The position numbers were made by a program, and so were the translations under genes. The notes below the pieces were generated by a model that made no database searches, was not told where the DNA came from, and saw only the letters and a list, made by a program, of their open reading frames with translations. A DNA stretch of 64,000 nucleotides from Pseudomonas sp. WJP1 (GTDB taxonomy: Bacteria; Pseudomonadota; Gammaproteobacteria; Pseudomonadales; Pseudomonadaceae). Within the stretch, counting starts at the first letter, position 1. Every line of letters begins with the position of its first letter. Shown here one piece after another: positions 41,558-50,976 of this stretch. The stretch is taken from the NCBI RefSeq assembly GCF_028471945.1, contig NZ_CP110128.1, positions 6,909,001 to 6,973,000 on the forward strand, written 5' to 3'.

Positions 41558-43741
41558 ATGCGCGATGATCTCTCCCTTCTGCTGAACTCCCTCAACGATG
41601 CCCAACGCCAGGCCGTAGCTGCCCCCGTGGGTCGTCAGTTGGTCCTGGCCGGTGCTGGTTCCGGTAAAACCCGAGTGCTGGTGCACCGTATCGCCTGGTT
41701 GATCCAGGTCGAAAACGCCTCGCCCCACTCCATCCTGTCGGTGACCTTCACCAATAAGGCCGCTGCCGAGATGCGACAGCGCATCGAGCAGTTGATGGGT
41801 ATCAACCCGGCCGGCATGTGGGTCGGCACCTTCCACGGCCTGGCGCACCGCTTGCTGCGGGCGCACTGGCAGGAAGCGGGCTTGAGCCAGACCTTCCAGA
41901 TTCTTGACAGCGACGACCAGCAACGCCTGGTCAAGCGGGTGATCCGCGAGCTCGGCCTGGACGAACAGCGCTGGCCCGCCCGCCAGGCCCAATGGTTCAT
42001 CAACGGGCAGAAAGACGAAGGCCTGCGCCCGCAACACATCCAGGCCAGCGGCGACCTGTTCCTGGCGACCATGCGCGGCATCTATGAAGCCTACGAGGCC
42101 GCCTGCCTGCGCGCCGGCGTGATCGACTTCTCCGAATTGCTGCTGCGCGCGCTTGACCTGTGGCGCGATCACCCCGGCCTGCTGGCGCACTATCAGAAGC
42201 GCTTCCGGCACATCCTGGTGGACGAGTTCCAGGACACCAACGCCGTGCAGTACGCCTGGTTGCGCCTGCTGGCCAAAGGTGGCGACAGCCTGATGGTGGT
42301 CGGCGACGACGACCAGTCGATCTATGGCTGGCGTGGCGCGAAAATCGAGAACATCTACCAGTATTCCGAAGACTTCCCGGACGCCGAAACCATTCGCCTG
42401 GAGCAGAACTATCGCTCCACCGCCGGCATCCTCAAGGCTGCCAACGCCCTGATCGCCAACAACACCGGGCGTTTGGGCAAGGAGCTGTGGACCGATGGCG
42501 GCGACGGCGAAGCGATCAACCTGTACGCCGCGTTCAATGAACACGATGAAGCTCGCTACGTTGTCGAAACTATCGAAAGTGCGCTGAAAACCGGCTTGGC
42601 TCGCAGCGATATCGCGATTCTGTACCGCTCCAACGCCCAATCGCGCGTGTTGGAAGAAGCCTTGCTGCGCGAGCGCATTCCGTACCGCATCTATGGCGGC
42701 CAGCGCTTCTTCGAACGTGCAGAAATCAAGAACGCCATGGCCTACCTGCGCTTGCTCGAAGGCCGTGGCAACGATGCCGCGCTGGAAAGGGTGATCAACG
42801 TGCCGGCCCGGGGCATCGGCGAGAAAACCGTCGAAGCGATCCGCGACCACGCCCGCCACAGCGATGTGTCGATGTGGGAAGCGATGCGTCTACTGGTGGC
42901 CAATAAAGGCGTTACCGGCCGGGCAGCCAGCGCGCTGGGCGCATTTATCGAGTTGATCGAGAACCTCGCCGCCAAGTGCATGGAAATGCCGTTGCACCTC
43001 ATGACCCAGACCGTCATCGAACAGTCGGGGCTGATCGCCTATCACGAAGCGGAAAAAGGCGAGAAGGGCCAGGCCCGGGTAGAAAACCTTGAGGAACTGG
43101 TCAGCGCGGCGCGCAACTTCGAAAACAGCGAAGAGGACGAGGACCTGACGCCACTGGCGGCCTTCCTCGGTCACGCCTCGCTGGAAGCCGGCGATACCCA
43201 GGCCGACGAACACGAAGACAGCATTCAATTGATGACCCTGCACAGCGCCAAGGGCCTGGAATTCCCCTATGTATTCCTTGTGGGCATGGAAGAAGGCCTG
43301 TTCCCGCACAAGATGAGCCTGGAAGAGCCCGGCCGCCTTGAGGAAGAGCGTCGCCTGGCCTATGTCGGCATCACTCGGGCCATGCAAAACCTGGTGATGA
43401 CCTATGCTGAAACCCGACGCCTGTACGGCAGCGAGACCTACAACAAGGTTTCGCGATTCGTACGCGAAGTGCCCAAGGGCCTGATTCAGGAAGTGCGGCT
43501 GTCCAACAGCGTCAGCCGGCCGTACGGCGGCAACCAGTCGATGAGTGGCAGCAACCTGTTCAGCGGCAGCGAGATTCCGCAGACCGGCTTTAGCCTGGGC
43601 CAGACTGTACGCCACTCGATCTTCGGTGACGGCGTGATCCTCAACTTCGAAGGCGCCGGGGCGGCGGCTCGGGTGCAGGTGAACTTCAGCGAAGGCAGCA
43701 AGTGGCTGATGCTGGGTTACGCCAAGCTGGAAGCGATCTAA
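41558..43741 (+). CDS. uvrD: DNA helicase II UvrD
   Basis: A 727-residue SF1A 3'-5' helicase for nucleotide excision and mismatch repair. Walker A is AGAGSGKTR (residues 31-39), motif Ia TFTNKAAAEM, motif II VDEFQDTNAVQYAW, motif III GDDDQSIYGWRGA, motif IV LEQNYRS, motif V MTLHSAKGLEFPYVFLVG, and motif VI RRLAYVGITRAM. The C-terminal VRHSIFGDGVILNFEGAG tail is typical of UvrD/PcrA rather than Rep. The length is as expected, and the start ATG is the first in frame. Confidence 0.95.
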   Translation: MRDDLSLLLNSLNDAQRQAVAAPVGRQLVLAGAGSGKTRVLVHRIAWLIQVENASPHSILSVTFTNKAAAEMRQRIEQLMGINPAGMWVGTFHGLAHRLLRAHWQEAGLSQTFQILDSDDQQRLVKRVIRELGLDEQRWPARQAQWFINGQKDEGLRPQHIQASGDLFLATMRGIYEAYEAACLRAGVIDFSELLLRALDLWRDHPGLLAHYQKRFRHILVDEFQDTNAVQYAWLRLLAKGGDSLMVVGDDDQSIYGWRGAKIENIYQYSEDFPDAETIRLEQNYRSTAGILKAANALIANNTGRLGKELWTDGGDGEAINLYAAFNEHDEARYVVETIESALKTGLARSDIAILYRSNAQSRVLEEALLRERIPYRIYGGQRFFERAEIKNAMAYLRLLEGRGNDAALERVINVPARGIGEKTVEAIRDHARHSDVSMWEAMRLLVANKGVTGRAASALGAFIELIENLAAKCMEMPLHLMTQTVIEQSGLIAYHEAEKGEKGQARVENLEELVSAARNFENSEEDEDLTPLAAFLGHASLEAGDTQADEHEDSIQLMTLHSAKGLEFPYVFLVGMEEGLFPHKMSLEEPGRLEEERRLAYVGITRAMQNLVMTYAETRRLYGSETYNKVSRFVREVPKGLIQEVRLSNSVSRPYGGNQSMSGSNLFSGSEIPQTGFSLGQTVRHSIFGDGVILNFEGAGAAARVQVNFSEGSKWLMLGYAKLEAI

Positions 43742-43759
43742 AGACCGCCAGCGGACCAA

Positions 43760-43864
43760 TGTGGGAGCGGCGGTGCGACGATTCGACTTGCTCGCGAATG
43801 CGGTGGATCAGCCACTATCAATGTCGACTGACCTGACGCTTTCGCGAGCAAGCCCGCTCCCACA
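43760..43864. repeat. REPIN variant after uvrD
   Basis: The ends TGTGGGAGCGG and CCGCTCCCACA and the inner CTTGCTCGCGAA/TTCGCGAGCAAG pair, but the left arm carries an extra segment (GGTGCGACGATTCGA) between them. This is a common variant form in fluorescent pseudomonads. Confidence 0.75.
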
Positions 43865-43900
43865 GGGTTATGCATCGTCTGAACTGAAAGGAAACGACTC

Positions 43901-44341
43901 ATGGGCTCAGGCTTCTTTTCTTCCTGGACATTCTGGGCCCTTCTATCCGCAGTCTTCGCGGCAATGACCGCCATTTTCGCGAAGATCGGCATCGAAAACG
44001 TCAATCCAGACTTCGCCACCCTGTTACGCACCGTGGTGGTACTGGTCAGCCTGGCCTTGATTTTGTACGCCACGGGCCAATATCAGTCTTTAGGATCGAT
44101 CTCTTCCAAGAGCTACCTGTTCCTGCTGTTGTCGGGACTTGCCACCGGTGCGTCGTGGATTTGCTACTTCCGCGCACTCAAGGTCGGCCCGGCCTCACTG
44201 GTCGCTCCCGTGGACAAACTCAGCGTGGTGCTGGTGGCCGTGCTCGGTGTGGTCCTGCTGGGCGAAAAGCTCGATCTGCGCCAATGGAGTGGGATTGGCC
44301 TGATCACGGCGGGCGTCATCATGCTCGCGCTGCGACGCTAG
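43901..44341 (+). CDS. EamA/DMT-family small membrane protein
   Basis: A 146-residue protein with five predicted helices: FWALLSAVFAAMTAIFAKIGI, LLRTVVVLVSLALILYATG, SYLFLLLSGLATGASWICYFRAL, LVAPVDKLSVVLVAVLGVVLLGE and WSGIGLITAGVIMLALRR. It is one EamA domain, half the length of typical ten-helix drug/metabolite transporters, and so would need to dimerise. The substrate is not known. AAAGGAAA lies about 10 bases before the start. Confidence 0.87.
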   Translation: MGSGFFSSWTFWALLSAVFAAMTAIFAKIGIENVNPDFATLLRTVVVLVSLALILYATGQYQSLGSISSKSYLFLLLSGLATGASWICYFRALKVGPASLVAPVDKLSVVLVAVLGVVLLGEKLDLRQWSGIGLITAGVIMLALRR

Positions 44342-44521
44342 ATATCCTTTCCTACAGAACTTATCCACTTTTCCTACAGACCAAAGTTAACAAGCCCTAT
44401 TGCGCTGACTGAAGCTGAATGCAACCTGTCAGGCAAAAGCTCGAAACACTCTGCCGCTAGCCAGTAACACTTCAGCTGTGCAACATGGCGCGCGTGCCTT
44501 CCACAAATGGGAATTCCCTTT

Positions 44522-45400
44522 ATGAAACGTTTTCTTAGCATCGCCATGGCGTTGTGCATCGGCTTGACGATGAGCCTCGACGCCAATGCCGCCAAGCGCT
44601 TTGGTGGTGGCAAAAGCGCAGGCGCTGCGCCGACACACCAGACCAGCCAGATGGCTCCTTCTTCTCCAGGCATGGGCGGCGCTGCAGCGACTGCTGGTGC
44701 AGCCGGTGCCGCTGGCGCCGCAGCCAAGGCCGGTGGCGCTTCGCGCTGGCTCGGCCCTCTGGCCGGTATCGCCGCCGGTGGCCTGCTGGCCTCCATGTTC
44801 ATGGGCGACGGTTTCCAGGGCATGCAGATCTTCGACATCCTGATCATGGCGGTCATCGCGTTCCTGGTCTTCCGCTTCATCGCCGCTCGTCGTCGCAAGC
44901 AGCAGCCGCAAATGGCTCCGGCAGGCTACGCGCCGATGCAGCGTGAAGCGTTCGAGCCCAAGCCTGCTGGCGGTTCGATCTTCGGCGGAGCGGCAGCACC
45001 GGTCGCCGCTCGTCCGGTAATCAACGCTCCAGCCTGGTTCAACGAACACAACTTCATCGAAGCCGCGCGCAATCACTTCCAGTCCCTGCAGCAACACTGG
45101 GACGCGAACGAAATGGACAAGATCGCCGAGTTCGTGACCCCGCAAATGCTGGAATTCCTCAAGCGCGAGCGTGCTGACCTGGGTGACGGCTTCCAGTCCA
45201 CCTACATTGATAACCTCAATGTGCAACTGGACGGTGTGGATGATCGCGCCGACAAGACCATCGCCACCCTCACCTTCAGCGGCGTGTCGAAAACCTCGCG
45301 TTTCGACCAGGGTGAAGTGTTCAGCGAAAGCTGGAACATGGAACGTGCACAGGGCGAAAACCAGCCTTGGCTGGTGGCCGGTATCCGCCAGAACGGCTGA
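44522..45400 (+). CDS. Tim44-like domain protein with signal/membrane N-terminus
   Basis: A 292-residue protein. The N-terminal signal segment (MKRFLSIAMALCIGLTMSLDANA) is followed by an Ala/Gly-rich low-complexity stretch (about residues 45-85). A membrane segment IFDILIMAVIAFLVFRFIAARR precedes a C-terminal Tim44-like (NTF2-fold) domain at about residues 170-290: FIEAARNHFQSLQQHWDANEMDKIAEFVTPQMLEFL. Bacterial homologues are probably lipid or protein-associated; the function is unknown. Start 44522 is chosen to begin at the signal sequence. A strong terminator follows. Confidence 0.85.
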   Translation: MKRFLSIAMALCIGLTMSLDANAAKRFGGGKSAGAAPTHQTSQMAPSSPGMGGAAATAGAAGAAGAAAKAGGASRWLGPLAGIAAGGLLASMFMGDGFQGMQIFDILIMAVIAFLVFRFIAARRRKQQPQMAPAGYAPMQREAFEPKPAGGSIFGGAAAPVAARPVINAPAWFNEHNFIEAARNHFQSLQQHWDANEMDKIAEFVTPQMLEFLKRERADLGDGFQSTYIDNLNVQLDGVDDRADKTIATLTFSGVSKTSRFDQGEVFSESWNMERAQGENQPWLVAGIRQNG

Positions 45401-45429
45401 TTCCCCTCCGCGCTTCACTTGATGTAATA

Positions 45430-45455
45430 AAAACCCCAGCCTCGGCTGGGGTTTT
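45430..45455 (+). terminator. Intrinsic terminator after the Tim44-like gene
   Basis: A perfect 12-bp stem, AAAACCCCAGCC and GGCTGGGGTTTT, with a 2-base minimal loop. Confidence 0.88.
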
Positions 45456-45538
45456 CTATTTCGCGGTTGCATCTATAGCGAGCTACTGTATAAACCGCCC
45501 CATATAAACCGCGCCATACAAGCAAGAGGATCCCGGAC

Positions 45539-45946
45539 GTGGAAGAAATCATCGAACAACTGCGTGAAGCCAACGAACCGGTACCGGTCCCCTTGGAGTT
45601 GCCCGACGAAGATCTGCTGGTCGAAATCGAAGAACAACTGTTCATCGACATTCCGTTCGTCTTCAGAGAATTCCTGCTGACCGTCAGCGACGTGGTCTAT
45701 GGCAGCCTGGAGCCGGTCACCGTCACTGACCCGCAATCCCACACCTACCTGCCGGACGTTGCCGCCAATGCCTGGGATGCAGGCGTCGATCGCAGCCTGA
45801 TCCCGATCTGCCAGGACGGCGACGACTACTACTGCGTCGAAGAAGACGGCACCGTGGTGCTTTGGCAGGCCGAAGAAGAACTGATCGCCGAAGAAACCTG
45901 GGAATCGGTATGGCACTGGGCGCGGGACGTCTGGCTGGAAAGCTGA
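45539..45946 (+). CDS. SMI1/KNR4 (SUKH-1) family protein
   Basis: A 135-residue acidic protein with the SUKH pattern: an N-terminal helix (EEIIEQLREAN), LPDEDLLVEIEEQLFIDIPFVFREFLLTVSDVVYGSLEPVTV, LIPICQDGDDYYCVEEDGTVVLWQ and a C-terminal Trp-rich helix (WESVWHWARDVWL). Members often act as immunity proteins for contact-dependent toxins, but this one stands alone next to housekeeping genes and may have another role. It uses a GTG start with AGAGGA about 9 bases upstream. Confidence 0.82.
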   Translation: MEEIIEQLREANEPVPVPLELPDEDLLVEIEEQLFIDIPFVFREFLLTVSDVVYGSLEPVTVTDPQSHTYLPDVAANAWDAGVDRSLIPICQDGDDYYCVEEDGTVVLWQAEEELIAEETWESVWHWARDVWLES

Positions 45947-45969
45947 GCCGTTTGACGCCCCTCACATGA

Positions 45970-47733
45970 TCAATGCCCCGGCGAATCCTTGTGGTTTTCC
46001 AGGGTATCGAGCAAGGCCACCTGCATCCGTGTGTGCACTCGGATGAACCAGCGCCAGAGCAACGCCGCCACGGCGGCCGCAACCACGGCGATCAGGACCA
46101 GCAACTTGTTGGTCGGCAGAATACTGGCCGACAAGGCTGCCAGCAGCAGGAAAATCACCAGCAGCGAGAGGATCGGGATCACTTCGGAGATCACCCGGCG
46201 CACTCGCTGCGTGTGACGGCCCGCCATCTCCGGTTTGACGCCCATTTCCGCCAGCAACATCGACAGCGCCTTGAGCTTGCGATACGCGGCAATCAGGAAG
46301 GGCAGCGACAGCAGCAGCGCCCCGCCCCAGATCAACGCTTTCTGCCAGCTCGGGTCACTGATCCAGTCTTGCAGGTAAGTAGACATGCCTTCGGCGAAGT
46401 AAGCACCCGCGAAGAAGATCGCAATCACCAACGCCAGATTGACCCCCACCTGCAGCAAAATCCGCCGAATCATCGAAGCCAGCAACGCACCCTCGCCCTG
46501 CGGCTGGATGCTGCGCAGCCATTCGCCATACATCCCCAACACCCGAGCCAACCGTTGCGGCATCACCGCCGCCAGTTTGATTGACAGCGGGTCGGCTGCG
46601 CGGATCAGATAGGGCGTCATCAGCGTGGTAAGCACCGAGACCGCCACGGCCACCGGGTAAAGGAAGTTACTGGTGACCTGCAGGGTCATGCCCAGCGACG
46701 CAATGATGAAAGAGAATTCGCCAATCTGCGACAGCCCCATCCCGACCCGCAGTGAGGTACGTCCGTCGTTGCCGGCGATAAAGGCGCCAAGGCCGCACGA
46801 CAGCATCTTGCCGAGCACCACCGCCACGGTGATCACCGCAATTGGCCAGGCGTATTGCAGCAGTATCATGGGATCGAGCATCAGGCCGATGGCGACGAAA
46901 AAAATCGCACTGAACAGGTCGCGAACCGGTTCGATCAGGCGTTCGATTTTCAGCAACTGCCGCGACTCCGCCATGATCGCGCCAATCAGGAACGCACCGA
47001 GCACCATGCTGTACTCAAGCTTGACCACCAGCAGGCAGAAGCCAAAACACAGGCCCAGCACAGTGATCAGCAGCATTTCGTTGCTTTCGAACTTGGCCAC
47101 GTAGGCCAGCAAGCGCGGCACCAGCAAGATGCCAATGACCAGCGCGACAATCATGAACAGCGAAAGCTTGCCGACGGTGGAGAACACCTCGCTCGAACTG
47201 ACCGTGCCGCTGACCGCGATACTCGACAGCAAGGCGATGATGCCGATACCCAGGATGTCTTCGACGATCAGTACGCCGAATATCAACTGCGCAAAGCGCT
47301 GGTTTTTCATCTTCAGGTCATTGAGTGCCTTGACGATGATGGTGGTCGAGGAAATGGCCAGGATCGCCCCGAGGAATAGCGAATCCATGGTGTTCCAATC
47401 GAACCAGCGGCCGATTTCGTAGCCGATCCAGATCATCAGCACGATTTCCAGGAACGCCGCGATAAACGCCGTGGCGCCGACCTTGAACAGCTTGCGCAGG
47501 CTGAACTCCAGGCCCAGGCAGAACATCAGGAAAATCACCCCCAGCTCCGCCAGGGTCTTGATGGTCCCTTCGTCGTGGATCAGGCTGAACGGCGGAGTGT
47601 GCGGGCCAATAATGAAGCCGGCCACAATGTAGCCCAGCACCACCGGTTGCTTGAACCGGTGGAAAAGCACGGTCACCACGCCCGCGACCAACATGATCAC
47701 TGCCAGATCCTGAATAAAACTGATGGCATGCAT
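45970..47733 (-). CDS. CPA2-family cation:proton antiporter (KefB/YbaL-like)
   Basis: A 587-residue membrane protein with about 11-13 helices in the Na+/H+ exchanger domain (residues 1-385) and additional helices in the C-terminal third. Motifs include FIIGPHTPPFSLIHD, LGVIFLMFCLGLEFSLRKL, FGVLIVEDILGIGIIALLSSI (the ion-binding acidic pair region) and VGMGLSQIGEFSFIIASLGM. There is no TrkA-N nucleotide-binding domain, unlike classical KefB/KefC; instead the C-terminus carries extra membrane segments. It probably exports K+ or Na+ in exchange for protons. Confidence 0.88.
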   Translation of the reverse strand: MHAISFIQDLAVIMLVAGVVTVLFHRFKQPVVLGYIVAGFIIGPHTPPFSLIHDEGTIKTLAELGVIFLMFCLGLEFSLRKLFKVGATAFIAAFLEIVLMIWIGYEIGRWFDWNTMDSLFLGAILAISSTTIIVKALNDLKMKNQRFAQLIFGVLIVEDILGIGIIALLSSIAVSGTVSSSEVFSTVGKLSLFMIVALVIGILLVPRLLAYVAKFESNEMLLITVLGLCFGFCLLVVKLEYSMVLGAFLIGAIMAESRQLLKIERLIEPVRDLFSAIFFVAIGLMLDPMILLQYAWPIAVITVAVVLGKMLSCGLGAFIAGNDGRTSLRVGMGLSQIGEFSFIIASLGMTLQVTSNFLYPVAVAVSVLTTLMTPYLIRAADPLSIKLAAVMPQRLARVLGMYGEWLRSIQPQGEGALLASMIRRILLQVGVNLALVIAIFFAGAYFAEGMSTYLQDWISDPSWQKALIWGGALLLSLPFLIAAYRKLKALSMLLAEMGVKPEMAGRHTQRVRRVISEVIPILSLLVIFLLLAALSASILPTNKLLVLIAVVAAAVAALLWRWFIRVHTRMQVALLDTLENHKDSPGH

Positions 47734-48019
47734 GGCGTGGAGCTCCTTGGGTGCAATGGCTTGATCACCGGACGCGGGAAGTCTCCGATTTGAGCAGTGT
47801 AAAAATCTGCTTCTCGTGTAGGACTATTCCCTGGGTCTGGGCTTTTGCAGGGTAACACCGCGACTTCCGGCGCAAAGGCGGTGCAATATATGGAAACAGA
47901 TCGATTGGGCGTGACGGCGGTCGTCCGCGTGGCGTCCCGATATCTGTTGGTTTGAAAAAACCGCTGAAGCGCCCGCAGAGGTGCGTCCCTCAAACCTTGC
48001 CTTGACCCGTGAGATCGCT

Positions 48020-48502
48020 ATGGAACCCGGAAACGCCCAGCTGTCGATGACAGTATTGATGACCCCCGACATGGCCAATTTCTCTGGCAATGTTCATGGC
48101 GGCACCCTGCTCAAGTACCTCGACGAAGTAGCCTATGCCTGCGCCAGCCGCTATGCCGGCCGCTACGTGGTGACCCTGTCGGTAGACCAGGTGATTTTCC
48201 GCGAGCCGATCCATGTCGGTGAGCTGGTGACCTTCCTGGCATCGGTCAATTACACCGGCAACACCTCCATGGAGGTGGGCATCAAGGTGGTGACCGAGAA
48301 TATCCGTGAGCGCTCGGTACGCCATACCAACAGCTGCTTCTTCACCATGGTCGCCGTGGATGACCAGCGCAAGCCCGCGCCGGTGCCGCCGCTGCAACCT
48401 GAAAACAGTGAAGACAAGCGCCGCTATATGCAGGCGCAGCAACGCCGCCAGATTCGTCAGGAGCTGGAAAAGCGTTATCAGGAAATCAAGGGCGACGCTT
48501 AA
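48020..48502 (+). CDS. Acyl-CoA thioesterase, hotdog fold (BFIT/BACH-like)
   Basis: A 160-residue hotdog thioesterase. The catalytic region is MANFSGNVHGGTLLKYLDEVAYACASRYAG, with the conserved Asn/His and Asp of the BFIT/BACH acyl-CoA thioesterase branch. VTLSVDQVIFREPIHVGELVTFLASVNYTGNTSMEVGIKV follows. The last 30 residues are charged and helical. Start 48020 (MEPGNAQLS) is preferred; the frame is open 13 codons upstream. It is the second member of this superfamily in the window. Confidence 0.88.
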   Translation: MEPGNAQLSMTVLMTPDMANFSGNVHGGTLLKYLDEVAYACASRYAGRYVVTLSVDQVIFREPIHVGELVTFLASVNYTGNTSMEVGIKVVTENIRERSVRHTNSCFFTMVAVDDQRKPAPVPPLQPENSEDKRRYMQAQQRRQIRQELEKRYQEIKGDA

Positions 48503-48509
48503 AGCAATG

Positions 48510-48552
48510 GATCGCAGCCTTTTGTAGGCGCTGCCGAAGGCTGCGATCTTTT
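48510..48552 (+). terminator. Hairpin repeat and probable terminator after the thioesterase
   Basis: A perfect 12-bp stem, GATCGCAGCCTT and AAGGCTGCGATC, has a 15-base spacer and is followed by TTTTA. The same GATCGCAGCC sequence type is a frequent intergenic repeat in Pseudomonas, so it may be both. Confidence 0.65.
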
Positions 48553-48565
48553 AGCCGTAACCGCA

Positions 48566-49438
48566 TTACAAACTGATAGGGGTTGCCTCGAACCGCACCC
48601 GCGGATGGGCGATCCGGTCCTGAGCTCGAACCAGCTCCATCTCGTAACTGGCGCAGGCCTGGGTTTCCAGCAACACCTCATGCACCGCCGATGCTGCGAA
48701 TTCGAAAGCCGCCACCAGGCTGTCGCCCAGCAGGACGCGCGCCAGGAACAACCCCGACGTCAGGTCGCCAACACCCACCGGCTGACGCGGAAACGCCAGC
48801 AGCGGACGCTGCAGATGCCAGCTGCCTTCGGCTGTCACCAGCAACATCTCGAAGACATCCGCCTTTTTTCCAGGGTAATCCAGGTGCTTGACCAGCACCG
48901 CCTTCGGCCCACGTGCCAACAGCGCACGCGCCATCGCCAGGCAATCGAACAGCGACTGCGGCTTGCGTCCCGAGAAGCTGTCGAGCTCCAGTTGATTGGG
49001 GCACATGAAGTCGGCCACGCTGGCGGCCTCCTCCAGCAGGAAATCGCTGACTTCCGCCGGTACGCTGCAGCCCTTCTCCGGATGGCCCATCACCGGGTCA
49101 CACAGGTACAGCGCCTTGGGATTGATTGATTTGATCTTTGCCACGCCCGTCAGTATCGCCCTGCCCTGGGCTGCACTGCCGAGGTAACCGGACAGTACCG
49201 CATCGCAATTGCCCAGCTCGCCAATGGCCGCGATACCTTCGACCAGATCGGGAATCTGGTGCGGCGCCAGTACGTCACCCGCCCATTGGCCATACTGGGT
49301 GTGATTGGAGAACTGCACGGTGTTGAGCGGCCAGACATTCACCCCGACCCGCTGCATCGGGAAAACCGCGGCACTGTTGCCGGCGTGACCGAACACCACG
49401 TGGGACTGGATAGCGAGCAGATGGGGTGTACGTTTCAT
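48566..49438 (-). CDS. pdxY: Pyridoxal kinase PdxY
   Basis: A ribokinase-like kinase of 290 residues that phosphorylates pyridoxal in the vitamin B6 salvage pathway. Signatures are [27 protein letters not shown] at the N-terminus, [38 protein letters not shown], and the anion-hole/catalytic-Asp motif [18 protein letters not shown]. The start at 49438 gives the family N-terminus; the frame continues 13 codons upstream. Confidence 0.94.
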   Translation of the reverse strand: MKRTPHLLAIQSHVVFGHAGNSAAVFPMQRVGVNVWPLNTVQFSNHTQYGQWAGDVLAPHQIPDLVEGIAAIGELGNCDAVLSGYLGSAAQGRAILTGVAKIKSINPKALYLCDPVMGHPEKGCSVPAEVSDFLLEEAASVADFMCPNQLELDSFSGRKPQSLFDCLAMARALLARGPKAVLVKHLDYPGKKADVFEMLLVTAEGSWHLQRPLLAFPRQPVGVGDLTSGLFLARVLLGDSLVAAFEFAASAVHEVLLETQACASYEMELVRAQDRIAHPRVRFEATPISL

Positions 49439-49558
49439 GCGGTGAGTTATCCGTAAAACGATTGAAATTCGAGCCACGCAGTATGCGACTAAACGCAGCC
49501 TGTACGACAGACCGGCGACACAGTTAAGCTGACACTATCTTGTTGGAGCGCCCTGTTG

Positions 49559-49972
49559 ATGCTGACCCTCGGAAATATTCTAGTACTGATGCTTTTCGCT
49601 ACCGCGGGTGCGTGGCTATGGCACAACCACGGCTTGCGCGAACACGCACTGGAGCGGGTCAAGCAGCATTGCGCCAAGCTCGGCATCGAGTTGCTGGATG
49701 GCAACGTGGCATTGAAAAAAATCGCCTTCATCAAGGATGCCAATGGCCGGCGACGATTGGCTCGTGTGTATAACTTCGAATTCACCGTAACCGGCGAAAC
49801 CCGCCACAACGGTACCATCACACAATTCGGCCCCCACAGCGCACAGATCGAACTGGCGCCTTATCCCGTGCCATTCGACGACACCCCCACGGTGGCCGAC
49901 GTGGTCAAGCCGCGTGCCGAGGTGATCGAATTGAGCCAGTGGCGGCAGGAACATACCAAGTGGCGGCCATGA
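49559..49972 (+). CDS. DUF3301 family membrane-anchored protein
   Basis: A 137-residue protein with an N-terminal membrane anchor (MLTLGNILVLMLFATAGAWLW). A soluble domain follows (LRVKQ-type helix then FEFTVTGETRHNGTITQFGPHSAQIELAPYPV). The DUF3301 family is widespread in gamma-proteobacteria, with no known function. TTGGAG lies about 12 bases upstream, and the ATG at 49559 is preceded by an in-frame TTG. It is divergent from pdxY. Confidence 0.8.
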   Translation: MLTLGNILVLMLFATAGAWLWHNHGLREHALERVKQHCAKLGIELLDGNVALKKIAFIKDANGRRRLARVYNFEFTVTGETRHNGTITQFGPHSAQIELAPYPVPFDDTPTVADVVKPRAEVIELSQWRQEHTKWRP

Positions 49973-49984
49973 GTCGTTTGGTCT

Positions 49985-50950
49985 TCACTCCAACCGACAG
50001 CCGTCCAGACCTTTCTTCAGCCCCTCGACATCCTGCGACTCACTAAAAATGAGCTCAATCCGCGAATCTTGCCGCCATTCGCTGCTTTTCCATTCCAGCA
50101 CCGCGTTATCCAGCGCATTCGCCGACACCCAGCCCTCGGTGCCGTGGATAACCAACTTGGCCCGCCGCCATTCAAGGCCTGCGAGCCACCGAGCGATCCT
50201 GTCGGTGTCAAAGGTCTGGCCTGGATGCCAGCGCCAACCAATGCTCCAGCCACCCTCCTGCGTCTGGCTCAAGCAAATCGGCAGCGTAGGATCGGTCCAG
50301 ATCGCCGGCAACTGCGCCAGCCCCTTGGGCGCCACGAAGTTATCCACACCCGCCACCGCCTGAGCGTCCAGGCCAGGCAACTGGCTCAATGGCAAGGCCG
50401 CGTGGTGCGCCCAGTACAACGGGCGTACCGGCAACTGCACGACGAGGCGTTGGCGAGCGGTTTCATCAAGGTGCTCCGACTTGTTCATCAGCAACAGGCC
50501 GGCACTCTCCAGGGCCTCCTGTTGCGCCGGCGGTAGCGGCTTGCCAGCGGCAAGCGCCTGGGCGTCCAGAACCAGAACGCAGGGTTGGACACTCAGGACA
50601 CCTTGCCACGGTGTTTCACCCAACTGCCGGAGCAACTGCGCCGGATGCCCCAGCCCGGACGGCTCGATGAACAGTCGATCCGGCCGCGCCTTGCGCAGCA
50701 AACGCCCGAGGCCGATCTGAAACGGCGCACCGTTGACGCAACACAAACAGCCTCCGGCCACTTCACCCAGTGCGATACCATCGGCGTCACGGGTCAGCAA
50801 CGCGGCATCGATACCGATCTGCCCGAATTCATTGATCAACACCGCCCAGCGCTCGCCAGCGGGACGTTGCGCCAGCAGGTGCCTGATCAGGCTGGTCTTG
50901 CCAGCCCCCAATGGCCCGGCGATGACATGGGTGGGTATGTTCTGCAACAT
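49985..50950 (-). CDS. COG0523-type (CobW/G3E) GTPase, subgroup with CLCC motif
   Basis: A 321-residue G3E P-loop GTPase. Walker A is GPLGAGKTSL (residues 12-21), the metal-binding CxCC motif is GGCLCCVNG, the Walker B-like ESGLGHP is IEPSGLGHP, and the base-recognition motif NKxD is present as MNKSEHLD. The C-terminal CobW_C-like domain is short. Family members act as metal (Zn, Co, Fe) chaperones. A second, longer member, zigA-like, lies 400 bases upstream on the same strand, with a small exported Cys-containing protein between them. Overlapping functions in zinc handling are plausible. Confidence 0.85.
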   Translation of the reverse strand: MLQNIPTHVIAGPLGAGKTSLIRHLLAQRPAGERWAVLINEFGQIGIDAALLTRDADGIALGEVAGGCLCCVNGAPFQIGLGRLLRKARPDRLFIEPSGLGHPAQLLRQLGETPWQGVLSVQPCVLVLDAQALAAGKPLPPAQQEALESAGLLLMNKSEHLDETARQRLVVQLPVRPLYWAHHAALPLSQLPGLDAQAVAGVDNFVAPKGLAQLPAIWTDPTLPICLSQTQEGGWSIGWRWHPGQTFDTDRIARWLAGLEWRRAKLVIHGTEGWVSANALDNAVLEWKSSEWRQDSRIELIFSESQDVEGLKKGLDGCRLE

Positions 50951-50976
50951 GATCGAAGATGTCTTGGGAGGTAAGG

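Noticed and set aside
44361..44372. TTATCCACT, one mismatch from a DnaA box
   Set aside because: A single site with no AT-rich repeats or neighbouring origin genes; chance occurrence.
50935..50960. ATGTT-CTGC-AACAT palindrome near the COG0523 start as a Zur box
   Set aside because: It lacks the TTAT/ATAA core seen in the strong site at 52588-52606, has a different spacer, and overlaps the start codon of the gene.
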